Of a stretch of DNA of 64,000 nt, positions 32,016 to 43,206 are shown piece by piece (within the stretch, counting starts at the first letter, position 1; each line of letters starts with the position of its first letter). Under the pieces are notes generated by a model. It ran no database searches and was not told where the DNA came from. It worked only from the letters and a program-made list of their open reading frames with translations. Origin of the DNA: Lithobates sylvaticus (Eukaryota > Chordata > Amphibia > Anura > Ranidae); assembly GCA_028564925.1 (NCBI GenBank), contig CM053031.1:167106584-167170583 (forward strand), read 5' to 3'. The translations under genes were made by a program, and so were the position numbers.

Positions 32016-34177
32016 TAGGGATGAGCCGAACACCCCCCTGTTCAGTTCGCACCAGAACCTGCGAACAGACCTAAAGCTCATGTGAACTTTAGAACCCTAT
32101 TAAAGTCTATGGGACTCGAACGTTCAAAATCAAAAGTGCTAATTTTAAAGGCTTATATGCATGTTATTGTCATAAAAAGTGTTTGGGGACCTGGGTCCTG
32201 CCCCAGGGGACATGTATCAATGCAAAAAAATTTTTTAAAAGCGTCCGTTTTTTCAGGAGCAGTGATTTTAATAATGCTTAATGTGAAACAATAAAAGTGT
32301 AATATTCCTTTAAATTTCGTACCTGGGGGGTGTGTATAGTATGCCTGTGAAGGGGTGCATGTTTCCCGTGCTTAGAACTGTCCCTGCACAAGTGTCATTT
32401 TTGCAGGAAAAAAAGCTATTTAAAATCACTCGCGGCTAATGAATTGCCGGCTCCCGTAATACAGAGAACAGTCATTCATTGAAAGTCATTGATAAAAAAA
32501 AAAGTCATTGATAAAAAAAAAAAAAAAAAGCACGGGGGTTCCCCCAAATTCAATTACCAGGCTCTTCAGGTCTGCTATGGATATTAAGGGGAACCCCGCT
32601 TCAAATTTAAAAAAAATGATGTGGGGGTCCCCCTAAATATCCATACCAGACCCTTCAGGTCTGGGATGGATTTTAAGGGGAACCCCGGCCCAAAAAAATG
32701 GCGTGGGGTCCCCCTCAAAATCCATACCAGAACCTTATCCGAGCACGCAACCTGGAAGGCCGCAGGAAAAGAGGGGGGACGAGAGCGCCCCCCCCCCCCC
32801 TCCTGAACCATACCAGGCCACATGCCCTCAACATTGGGAGGGTGCTTTGGGGGCCTCTTCCCCACAACCCTGGCCATTGGTTGTGGGGGTCTGCGGGCGG
32901 GGGGCTTATCGGAATCTGGAAGCCCCCTTTAACAAGGGGACCCCAGATCCCGCCCCCCCTGTGTGAAATGGTAAGGGGGTACTGTACCCCTACCATTTCA
33001 CCAAAAAAGTGGCAAAAATGTTAAAAATGACAATTCTTTGACAATTCCTTTATTAAAGTCTTCTTTCATCTTCTTTCTTCTGGTCTTCCTTCTTCATTCT
33101 TCCCCCGCCCCCCCCCCTCTGACGTCATGGAGAAAGCCATAGGGAAGTCCCCATGACGTCCCTGTGCGTCAGAGGGGGGCGGGGTCACCAGGTGGCCCCG
33201 CCCTCCGTTATAAAAGAACTGTCCGACGCAGCGAAGCCTCACACAGCGGGAGCCTTCCATTGCGAGGAGCGGCCCGACACAGAAGAAGAGACGCCGTGGA
33301 AGAAGATGCCGGACTAGAAGACCAGAGCAAGAAGAAGAGGTTTGGAGGAAGAAGAAGATGAAGAAACTGAAGGATGAAGAAATGAAGGAGGAAGACCAGA
33401 AGAAAGAAGATGAAAGAAGATTTTAATAAAGGAATTGTCAAAGACTGTCTCCTGTCATTTTTAACATTTTTGTCACTTTTTTGGTGAAATGGTAGGGGTA
33501 CTTTTGTACCCCCTTACCATTTCACACAGGGGGGGCCAGGATCTGGGGGTCCCCTTGTTAAAGGGGGCTTCCAGATTCTGATAAGCCCCCCGCCCGCAGA
33601 CCCCCCACAACCAATGGCCAGGGTTGTGGGGAAGAGGCCCTTGTCCCCATCAACATGGGGACATGGTGCTTTGAGGGGTCACATGACTTTCAATGAATGA
33701 CTGTTCTCTGTATTACGGGAGCCGGCAATTCATTAGCCGCGAGTGATTTTAAATGGCTTTTTTTCCTGCAAAAATGACACTTTGTGCAGGGACAGTTCTA
33801 AGCACGGGAAACATGCACCCCTTCACAGGCATACTATACACACCCCCCAGGTACGAAATTTAAAGGAATATTACACTTTTATTGTTTCACATTAAGCATT
33901 ATTAAAATCACTGCTCCTGAAAAAACTGCTGTTTTAAAAAAAAAAATTGCATTGATACGTGTCCCCTGGGGCAGGACCCGGGTCCCCAAACACTTTTTAT
34001 GACAATAACTTGCATATAGGCTTTTAAAATTAGCACTTGAGATTTCTCCCATAGACTTTTACAGGGTGCTCGCGGCTTTTCAAATTTGCCGCGAACACCC
34101 CAAATTGTTCGCTGTTCGCTGAACAGGCAATGTTTGAGTTGAACATGAGTTTGACTCGAACTCGAAGCTCATCCCTA
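32016..34177. mobile_element. Complete foldback hAT-type non-autonomous element with 8-bp TSD
   Basis: The ends are TAGGGATGAGCC and GCTCATCCCTA, flanked on both sides by the 8-bp duplication TTGACAGA (32008-32015 and 34178-34185). The left half (about 32130-33100) and the right half (about 33360-34060) are reverse complements over most of their length, apart from a segment of about 350 bp (32500-32850) present only on the left. The whole 2,162-bp element would fold into a long hairpin. The arms read AAAGTGTTTGGGGACC, GTACCTGGGGGGTGTG and TTGACAATTCCTTTATTAAA. The centre carries a promoter-like core. No protein is encoded. Confidence 0.92.
33120..33430 (+). promoter_or_regulatory. Promoter-like core with downstream poly(A) signal inside the foldback element (copy 2)
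   Basis: Same order as in the copy at 29920: CRE TGACGTCA (33120-33127), GC-box-like CCCCGCCC (about 33197-33203), TATAAAAG (33209-33216), purine-rich segment, AATAAA (33425-33430). The TATA to AATAAA spacing is 216 bp here and 212 bp in the other copy. Confidence 0.6.
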
Positions 34178-34600
34178 TTGACAGATGATGTAGAGAGATT
34201 TAATACTCTTACCAAGAATGTTGGATACACCTGCCATATGGCATTGTATCTTACAGGCTTGTGCACTTAACCTCTTGCGCTGAAGGATGCCGGATCCGGC
34301 CAGAACAGGACAGCAGGGCAAAAGAGCAGCACGGCAAATGGACAGCATACACCCAAACCAGGAACTCTCAAACGATCCACTCGATGGAATCCAATGGCAA
34401 AAGGAAGAGGATGCAAACAAAAAACGGAAGCGACTCCGATGGTGCAGGTCAAAAAGTAACTTATAATTTATTCACATCATACATGTGAAAATATATAAAA
34501 TCTCGAGAATAATGTATAAAAAGGATCAGCAATGTGAGAAACACGACATAGCTGGTCCGACGCGTTTCGACACAAAAGGTTTTCTACTGGGGCATATCTC

Positions 34601-34640
34601 GTGAGGTAGTGGTCGGTGTCAGTGGTCTTGGGGCTCTGGA
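34601..34640. repeat. Resumed end of the 34-bp minisatellite
   Basis: GTGAGGTAGTGGTCGGTGTC matches the unit of the array at 31180-31680 and marks the far side of the insertion. Confidence 0.75.
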
Positions 34641-35679
34641 CCGTGTCGGTATGGGGGGAGCGGTTGTGGTGTCAGTTTTTTTTTTTACAATTTTGGAATA
34701 TTTTTTTTTTTTTTATCAGCCCTGTTGGGGGCTTTGGTGACATGTCAGGGGTCTAAACAGAGACCCCTGACATCTCCCATTTGAGACAGAGAAAAGGGAC
34801 AGAGGACACAGATTCCCTAGTCCTTTTCTCTGCATTGAAAATTAATGGAGAGGAGACAGCGGCTCCTGTCCATTCATAAACTGAAACAGAGTAACACACA
34901 GGTTACTCTGCTCAGTTATCACAGGTCACAGAGCAATTGGTAATGAACGCTCTGTGTCCCATTCAGAAAAGAAAGGGGCAGGTAATTGACATACCTGACC
35001 CCCTTTCTTCACTCTCCATCCTGACAGATCCCCCCCCCCCCCGCAGCCCACGGCTGCAGGGGACGAGAGGGGGCGGAGGAGGAAGACAAAACAAGGGGGT
35101 ATGTGGACACACGGATAGGGACAAGGGGGCGGAGGAGGAAAGGGCGCTGGAGGAAGACACTGAGGACAGTCGGGGATGATCGGTGCAACGTAGACAGCTG
35201 GGAGCACTGATCCCCCCTGCATGGCTTTTCAGATGAAAGCCACGGGAGGGAGAGAAGCAGATGATGAAAAGCCAGGCATGGGGGGGGTGGGGAATCGGTG
35301 CTCACAGCTGTCCCATCGCACCGATCATCCCCCACTGTCACTGGACATTGATGTGTGTAGTTGTGACAGGGGGCCGTGAGCGCGCTCTGCTTTTACCTAG
35401 AACGCGATCTGCTTTTACCTAGAACGCGCTCTGCCTCTCCTGCATGCTCTGGCCAAGGGGAGTGTAGAGGTGGGCAGGGAGTCTGCTGACATCATGACTC
35501 CGCCCACCAAGCGCCGATAACAGACCCGCCCACTGAATCTGCTGTTTTTGGGAACTTCAAACTGCTAAATGGGACACATTTGACAGGTAGGGATACATGC
35601 AGGAGGCATGTATATCCTTATAGTTCAGAACTATGGCAGTACTTTATAATTGATGAGAGTGGGTTTACATCCACTTTAA
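34641..35679. repeat. Unclassified repeat ending in a TTAA-type terminus
   Basis: No credible coding frame: overlapping frames on both strands are Pro- or Glu-rich low complexity. Short palindromes occur (around 34745-34775 and 34885-34915). The stretch ends GGGTTTACATCCACTTTAA (35661-35679), the reverse complement of the end at 27331. Confidence 0.5.
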
Positions 35680-35795
35680 GTTCAGTTCGAAAGAAGACAC
35701 TTGTTTTTTTTTCTCAATGTTACTGAATGTAAGAACACACATTACACAGGCAATTGGAACTGGCAAGTCATACATCACAGTTATGCATCACATTA
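35680..35795. other. Unassigned flank of the Gypsy insertion
   Basis: Left flank of the insertion, ending in the target-site copy CATTA (35791-35795). Together with 41466-41741 it represents the pre-insertion sequence. Nothing was recognised in it. Confidence 0.5.
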
Positions 35796-36455
35796 TGTCA
35801 GGTGAGTACTTACCGAGGCCGAAATGCCGAGAGTGGTTCACCCTTGCAACTGAGCGCAGTCCGCCCCCTGGAGGTGAGACAGGGGGTGAATGGCACAAAG
35901 AGGCACAGGCTACCCAACCAGAGGATGAGGACTGAAGAGGGAGCCAGGTGCTGGGGTCAGGAAGGCACTGGGAAGTTCCAGAACACAGGTGCAGGTACAG
36001 GACTGAAGACAGGCAGGTCCGGGTCACAGGCAGAGATTCAGGGCAGGAGACAACAAACAAATCCGGGTCACAGGCAGAGGTTCAAGGGGCCAGAGGCAAG
36101 CAAGCGGTAAGTCCAGTATACAGTCCAAAGGTCAAGGGCAAGAGAAGGCAGCAAGGTCAAAAGGCAAATCCGGGTCAAATCAGGTAATCAGGCAATCAGG
36201 ATACAGGAAGCAGGAACAGAGCTTTGGCAGGAAGCTGAAGACAAGCCAGCGCTGGACTGATCTCAGGCACTTCCTTAAATGGGCGGTGTGAGTGGTCACG
36301 TGATGCTATGACGCCCAGAGATGCCCAGGCGTGCGCCAGTGCGCATGTACGTGCGTCGGAGCGCTGAGCCGCGAGTGCGCATGCGCCAGAGTGCCGTTCC
36401 GCCGCGCATGCGCACAGGCAATCGACGCACAGCGCTCACTTGTATTGTCCTGACA
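35796..36455 (-). repeat. 3' LTR of the Gypsy chromovirus fossil
   Basis: 660 bp, about 99% identical to the other LTR. The TGTCAGG...CCTGACA ends form a perfect 7-bp inverted repeat. Confidence 0.95.
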
Positions 36456-39400
36456 GTGCCCTCCCCCGAGGGGTGGCCTCCGGACGCCCAAGCTAGCCAT
36501 TAGTTCAGGATGTTCCGTCTGGAAAGCTCGGATCAAGCGTGGAGCATGCAGATTTCCTGAGGGTTCCCAAGAGTTCTCTTCTGACGGGTAACCCTCCCAT
36601 TTGACCAGATATTGGAGTTGCCTCCCCCTTTTCCTGCAATTTAAAATCTTTTCCACCACAAATTCTGTTTCGCCATCCACCAGTACTGGAGGAGGTGGTG
36701 GTTCTGATCTTCCTGGAAAAGGACTAGGAGTGACAGGCTTCAGGAGGGAAGCGTGGAACACCGGGTGTATCCTGTACGAATCTGGTAAGGAAAGCTCAAA
36801 ATCTACAGGATTAATTTTTCGTTTGATCCTGAAAGGACCAATAAACTTTGGTCCTAACTTACGTGTGGGTATGGCTAATTTGAGATTGGTGGAGGATAAC
36901 CACACCTCGTCCCCTATCTTGAAGTCCGGATTCTCCTTCCTCCCCCGTTTGAAGTGTCTTTCATACCCCTCCTGAGTCTTTTGCATGGTCTCCTGAATTC
37001 TCCAGAAGTTTTGCTGGAGAAAATTAACTCGGTCTTGGACCGCAGGGACAGGAGTTTCAGGAAGAGATCCCGGCAGGAAGGAGGGATGGAACCCAAAGTT
37101 GGCCCAGAAGGGAGTTTGGTTGGTGGCGGTGTGGACCGCATTGTTGTAGGCGAACTCCGCATAGGGTAGGAGGCTGGACCATTCATCCTGGGAATCTGAA
37201 CAGAAACAGCGGAGATATTGTTCTAGGGATTGATTTGTCCTCTCCGTCTGGCCATTGCTCTGAGGGTGATAAGCCGAAGAGAGACGTATCTTGATTTCAA
37301 GGGTTTTACATAATTCTTGCCAAAACTTGGAGGTGAACTGAGACCCTCTATCAGATGTGACACTTGCAGGTACCCCGTGGAGTCGTACAATTTCTTTGAA
37401 GAATATGTCAGCTGTAGCAGAAGCGGAAGGAGTCCCAATCATTGGGAGGAAGTGTGCCATCTTTGACAAACGGTCGACCACGACCAGAATGGTGGTGTAC
37501 CCCTCTGAGGCGGGTAACTCTACAATGAAGTCCATTGATATATCCGCCCATGGGCGCTTCGGGATGGGCAAGGGCTTCAGCAGGCCCCAGGCTTTAGAAT
37601 TAGTTCCTTTGTTGTGTTGACAAATGATACAAGAGGTGACATAATTCCTGCAGTCTTGTCTCCACCCAGGCCACCAAAAAGAGCGAGAGATTAAGTCAGA
37701 CGTCTTGCGAACCCCAAAATGTCCCGCAAGCTTGTGATCATGTAGAGTCTTGAGCGTTAAAGGTCTTGTTTCTGTGGGGACAAAGACCTTCCCACGTACC
37801 CAGAGTAGCCCATCATGTTCCTCCATTGAGGGAATCCCATGGTCAGTGGGGTGCCCGGATGCCGCCTTGATGGCGGAGACTAGGTCAGGTTGCAGAAGAA
37901 GAGACAAGAAGTTCTGTGGTGAAAGGATAGTGTTGGGTTCAGATTCCTGGGGTGTCTCGTGAAACATTCTAGAGAGAGCGTCCGCCTTTCCATTTTTTGA
38001 GCCGGGTCTGTAAGAGATATGGAAATTAAATCTTGAAAAGAAAAGAGCCCATCGGGCTTGTCTGGGCCTTAGGCGTTTGGCTGTCCTTAGATACTCCAGG
38101 TTTCTGTGGTCTGTCCAAATCATGACAGGATGGGAAGCCCCCTCCAGGAGATACCTCCACTCTTCCAGGGCAAACTTAATGGCCAGTAACTCTCTGTCTC
38201 CCATGTCGTAGTTCTTCTCTGGAGGGCTTAACTTACGTGACGCAAAAGCCACAGGGTGTAACAGGGCCTTGGGCCCCAGTCTCTGAGACAATATAGCTCC
38301 AGTAGCCGTCTCCGATGCATCCACCTCCAGCACAAATGGAAGGGCGGGATCTGCATGCATCAGGATGGGAGCGGACGAAAACAATTTTTTCAAAGTGTCA
38401 AAAGCTTCTTGTGCTTCCGGGGACCAATGGAATTGGGTACCTTGGTGGGTCAACTTGGTGATGGGTGCCACTATGGAGGAAAAGCCAACAATGAACCTGC
38501 GATAGAAGTTTGCGAACCCAATGAATCGCTGTACCCCTTTTTTGTTCACTGGGGCTGGCCACTCCAGTACGGCCTTGACCTTTTGTGGGTCCATGGAGAC
38601 CCCACCTGTAGAAATGATGAACCCCAAGAATTGCACCGTGGACTTCTCAAATTCGCACTTCTCTGCCTTGAGGTACAATCTGTGGCTGCGGAGGATGGTG
38701 AGTACTTGTCTCACGTGTACCCGGTGGAGTTCAAGGGAGTCTGAAAAGATAAGGATGTCGTCCAGATAAACGACAAGGAAGTCGTCAAGGTGTTTACGGA
38801 AAATGTCATTTACCAGGTGCTGGAAGGATGCTGGGGCGTTACAAAGACCGAAGGGCATTACCAAGTATTCATAATGCCCGAATCTGGATCTGAAGGCTGT
38901 TTTCCATTCATCTCCTGCCCTGATTCAGATGAGGTTGTAGGCCCCACGAAGATCCAATTTAGAGAAGATTCTGGCAGACCTGAAACGCTGAAAAAGCTCT
39001 GGGATCAAAGGCAGGGGATACCGGTTCTTAATTGTGATTTTATTTAGTTCTCTGTAATCGATGCAAGGTCTGAGGGAGCCGTCTCTCTTTCCCACAAAAA
39101 AGATGCCAGCTCCGGCGGGTGACGAGGAGGGGCGAATGAACCCCTCCAGGTTCTCGTCAATGTAGGCCTTGAGGACCTTGAGTTCCACTTCGGACAGGGG
39201 AAAAATGCGGCCAAAAGGGATCGCTGAACCCGGAAGGAGATCGATGGGACAATCATACGTCCGATGAGGCGGTAAGCGATCTGCCTGTTGTTTATCAAAG
39301 ACGTCTTGGAATTCCAAGTAAACTGGTGGTACATGAAGAAGATTATCTGGTATTGATGAAATAGTAGAGCAGGTAGCCACAGCCTGGGTGAAGCAATGCT

Positions 39401-40803
39401 GGGTGCAGTGGGGTGACGGGAAGGAGACCTCCCTCTTACCCCAGTTGATCTGCGGTTCGTGGATCTGTAACCATGGAAGCCCCAAGATGATGGGGAACAT
39501 TGGAGAAGGGATGATGTCAAATTGGATAAGCTCCTGGTGACCAGAATCAGTAGTGACACGGATGGGTTGGATCTCGTGGGTGATGAATCCTGAACGAGGA
39601 AGAGAGCCATCCGCCAAATGTACCTGTAGATTTTGTTTCTTTGGAACGAGGGGTAAGTGCATCTTGGTAGCTAATGCCGCGTCAAGGAAGCAGCTGCAGG
39701 CTCCGGAATCAATTATGGCTGATAGTCGGCTTTCCTTTCCCGGTAGCTGTAAGGAGACAAAGAGGGCGACATAAGTCTGGGAGAACCCAGAAGATTGAAA
39801 GTTCATTATACATTGTTGGTAGGACTTACTCGGTCTAACGGGACAGGTGCTGAGAAAATGGCCCGAAGCCCCACAGTACAGGCATAGATTGGCCCGTCGT
39901 CTGCGGAGCCGTTCTTCTGGCGTGAGAGGAGCACGAACCAGACCTAGCTGCATGGGTTCTGTCTCCTGGGTATCTACTGCTGGAGTTGAGGTGGTGGGTG
40001 AAGACAAGGTAGGTTTAGGAGGATTCCAATAGGTGCGGGGAGACTGAAGACGCTCAGAACGCCTTTCACGCATGCGGCGGTCCAACTTGGTGGCGGCTTG
40101 GATCAAATCCTCCAGCGTGTCAGGAGTTTCGGATCTTGCCAACTCATCTTTCAAGGTTTCAGATAACCCCTGGCGGTACTGGTATTTAAGGGCCGGTTCA
40201 TTCCACCCGGTGTCAGCTGACCACTTCCGGAATTCAACGGTGTAATCCTCTACTGGTCTACGTCCCTGAAGTAAGTTATGTAGCGTGGCTTCAGCTGTAG
40301 CCCCACGTTGCGGGTCATCATACAATTGTGCCATACTCTCAAAGAAGGTCTCCACAGCATTGAGTGCTGGGCTTCTCTGCTCCATCAGGCTATGGGCCCA
40401 TGCCTGTGGCTCCTCAGCTAGGAGCGAGATAATGAAGCCCACCTTTACCACTTCAGAAGCAAAAGTCCTGGGTTGGAGCGCAAGGTAGAGCGAGCAGGCA
40501 TTCTTAAAGGCCCGGAACTTTTTACGGTCACCCGTGAAACGTTCAGGGGTAGGGACCCTGGGTTCGGGCGATGCCATGATCACAGTGGGGTTTGCTGATC
40601 CAGGAGGAGCGGATATTCCACTGGTGGCAGCAGGAGCTGCTAAGGTGGGTGCCGTTAACCCGGAAAGCTGCTGCAGGCGACTGTCCACTTGAGTATACCC
40701 CTCTTGCAGTTTTTGCACGGCTTCAGTTAATGCTGAGACTTGTTGGCACAAAGCCTCAAGGGGTGAACGCACTCTGTCGGCCTCAGACATGGCTGGCTTG
40801 TAC

Positions 40804-41465
40804 TGTCAGGTGAGTACTTACCGAGGCCGAAATGCCGAGAGTGGTTCACCCTTGCAACTGAGCGCAGTCCGCCCCCTGGAGGTGAGACAGGGGGTGAATG
40901 GCATAAAGAGGCACAGGCTACCCAACCAGAGGATGAGGACTGAAGAGGGAGCCAGGTGCTGGGGTCAGGAAGGCACTGGGAAGTTCCAGAACACAGGTGC
41001 AGGTACAGGACTGAAGACAGGCAGGTCCGGGTCACAGGCAGAGATTCAGGGCAGGAGACAACAAACAAATCCGGGTCACAGGCAGAGGTTCAAGGGGCCA
41101 GAGGCAAGCAAGCGGTAAGTCCAGTATACAGTCCAAAGGTCAAGGGCAAGAGAAGGCAGCAAGGTCAAAAGGCAAATCCGGGTCAAATCAGGTAATCAGG
41201 CAATCAGGATACAGGAAGCAGGAACAGAGCTTTGGCAGGAAGCTGAAGACAAGCCAGCGCTGGACTGATCTCAGGCACTTCCTTAAATGGGCGGTGTGAG
41301 TGGTCACGTGATGCTATGACGCCCAGAGACACTCAGGCGTGCGCCAGTGCGCATGTGCGTGCGTCGGAGCGCTGAGCCGCGAGTGCGCATGCGCCGGAGT
41401 GCCGTTCCGCCGCGCATGCGCACAGGCAATCGACGCACAGCGCTCACTTGTATATTGTCCTGACA
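40804..41465 (-). repeat. 5' LTR of the Gypsy chromovirus fossil
   Basis: 662 bp. It lies only about 13 bp from the gag start, so there is no room for a conventional 18-nt tRNA primer-binding site before the coding region. Vertebrate sushi/Tf1-type elements are thought to self-prime; this fits but is not shown by the sequence alone. Confidence 0.95.
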
Positions 41466-41470
41466 CATTA

Positions 41471-41741
41471 CAATATTTACAAAAAGTCTTTCTTCCTGCA
41501 CTTAGCATCTGCAAAACTTTAACTCCTCCAAACTTGGACTTTGATATGTTAGAGGGATTCACACTTCATATCCTATACCTTGTTTGGTCAAACAAAATTG
41601 TCTTTTGGATATGTGAGGCTGATATACAGTTTTAAAGCATAAGTGTAGTTTGTCTTCTGTGGTACAATTTTATATGTTGCATTTTCTTTTCATAATACAC
41701 AAATGATTTAAATTGACCCAGTGAGTTGATTTTATTATATT
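41471..41741. other. Unassigned flank between the Gypsy insertion and the DIRS-type element
   Basis: AT-rich sequence with no recognised coding frame. The left boundary of the DIRS-type element lies in or just after it. Confidence 0.45.
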
Positions 41742-41866
41742 TATGGTCTAGAGCCCTATGGTCGATACGAGTAAAGATGACATACAGGTATAACACAAAC
41801 TTACCAACATGAAATGGACCTGAAAGTGTGCCTTGGTCTATCGTATGGTACACCAAAATAAGGGGG
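41742..41866. repeat. Direct-repeat unit of the DIRS-type element, copy 1
   Basis: Runs from TTATGGTCTAGAGCCCTATG to AAAATAAGGGGGCA. It matches 42091-42132 joined across the hAT insertion to 49088-49170, with a few differences. Confidence 0.85.
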
Positions 41867-42723
41867 CATACCCTAGCTAAGGAGTGATGAAATGAGAGTA
41901 GCTATGAAATGATGTGAAATGAGTATCCTGTTGAGGAGTAAGAATACTTGAGAAATGCCCTAGAAAGGGGAAGGGAGGGTGGGTATCTCGCACAGGAAAC
42001 CGACAAAGACCGTCAGCCTGTGGGCTGGTTAAATACCCTCCGGGCTCCTCCCATAATTTCAGGCCACCATACTGGCCTTCTAATTTATGGTCTAGAGCCC
42101 TATGGCCGATACGAGTAAAGATGACATACAGGTAGGGTTGAGCGAACCCGAACTGTAAAGTTCGGGTCCGTACCAGACTTTTGGGTGTCCGGGACCCGAA
42201 CCCGAACTATTGGCTGTATGTTCGGGTTCAGGTCCGGTGTTCGGCGATGTATTGGCGCCTTTTTAAGAGCTGCAGGGCAGCCAATCGACGCTAGTTTCAC
42301 TAGTGTGCCCTTAGAAGCCATCACAGCCATGCCTACTAATGGTCCAGACACACAGCACACAGCGTCATTCTGCTATAGACAGGTTCCTGTGCTGCTGAGA
42401 GGATTTTAGGAGTTAGTGTGATAAAGTCAGTCAGTCAGTCCACATTCCTTAACTTTTCTTCTAATTAGTTAGATCAGTGAGCGATCTACATAGCTAGAGT
42501 AGAGAGCTAGAGTAGAGTACAGAGCTTCTTTAGTAAGGAAGAGAAAGAGGCAGAGAGAATTATTCAAGAGATTCCTAAATCAATTGTACCCTGGCTGGCG
42601 TGCAGTGCACAGTCTTTTAACAGTGCCATGAGGCCAGTGCCAGACAAAATATAAGTTTTACCTGCAAGCTCAGTGCACCATCACTGCACTGCATATTTTA
42701 CTAAGAGATACACCATACTCTGT

Positions 42724-43165
42724 GTGTATTCTGATATTGGAAAAACATTGCAAAAAAATTAAATTTTTCAGTGTTTTTTTTTTCCCAATAGCATTTTATG
42801 CGTTTTCATAAACGCTTTAGACACTATCCGTGTATTCTGATATTGGAAAAACATTGCAAAAAAAATTAATTTTGCAGTGTTTTTTTTTTTCCCAATAGCA
42901 TTTTCTGCTTTTTCATGAACGCTTTAGACACTATCCGTGTATTCTGATATTGGAAAAACATTGCAAAAAAATTTAATTTTGCAGTGTTTTTTTTTTCCCA
43001 ATAGCATTTTCTGCGTGTTCATAAACGCTTTAGACACTATCCGTGTATTCTGATATTGGAAAAACATTGCAAAAGAATTTAATTTTGCAGTGTTTTTTTT
43101 TTCCCAATAGCATTTTCTGCGTGTTCATAAACGCTTTAGTCACTGTACGTGTATTCTGCTATTGA
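42724..43165 (+). repeat. Tandem repeat of about 105 bp, four-plus copies, upstream of the hAT transposase
   Basis: Copies start near 42724, 42829, 42935 and 43041, with a partial fifth at 43147. Each reads GTGTATTCTGATATTGGAAA, an A run, a T run, CCCAATAGCATTTT and AACGCTTTAGACACTATC. The array ends about 40 bp before the transposase ATG. Confidence 0.93.
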
Positions 43166-43206
43166 CAAAAACACCCATTTAGGGCGAGATCATAAATTTT
43201 GAAAAT

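Larger units (their letters stand above)
31681..34600 (-). repeat. Unclassified interspersed repeat inserted in the minisatellite, itself hosting a foldback element
   Basis: Sequence 31681-32015 and 34178-34600 forms one insertion once the foldback element is set aside. It separates two parts of the minisatellite, and the motif GTGAGGTAGTG stands on both sides. That match may be a target-site duplication or simply the array's own period. Near 34558 it carries GACGCGTTTCGACACAAAAG, the GACGAAACGCGT-type motif on the minus strand. I do not recognise the family. Confidence 0.5.
35796..41465 (-). mobile_element. Gypsy chromovirus (sushi-like) LTR retrotransposon fossil, nearly whole
   Basis: Two LTRs (35796-36455 and 40804-41465; TGTCAGG...CCTGACA ends) flank an internal region on the minus strand. 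A 5-bp target duplication CATTA lies at 35791-35795 and 41466-41470. Parts in order: gag (from 40790) with a CCHC zinc knuckle near 39830-39870; aspartic protease (DSGA, about 39690); reverse transcriptase (YLDD, about 38760); RNase H (about 38300-37950); integrase with HHCC and DDE blocks (about 37700-37200); and a C-terminal chromodomain (about 36640-36470), which defines the chromovirus group. A purine tract (about 36463-36471) precedes the 3' LTR. The LTRs differ at about six of 660 positions plus one small indel, so the insertion is young, perhaps a few million years. The copy looks nearly whole, with about one or two breaks. Confidence 0.95.

Noticed and set aside
34926-35341. Overlapping Pro/Ser-rich frames on both strands
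   Set aside because: Low-complexity translations of GC-rich repeat sequence, with no consistent coding signal.
35717-35935. GTGKS-like peptide resembling a P-loop
   Set aside because: Only one short block; the frame runs across the Gypsy LTR boundary and no other NTPase motif follows.
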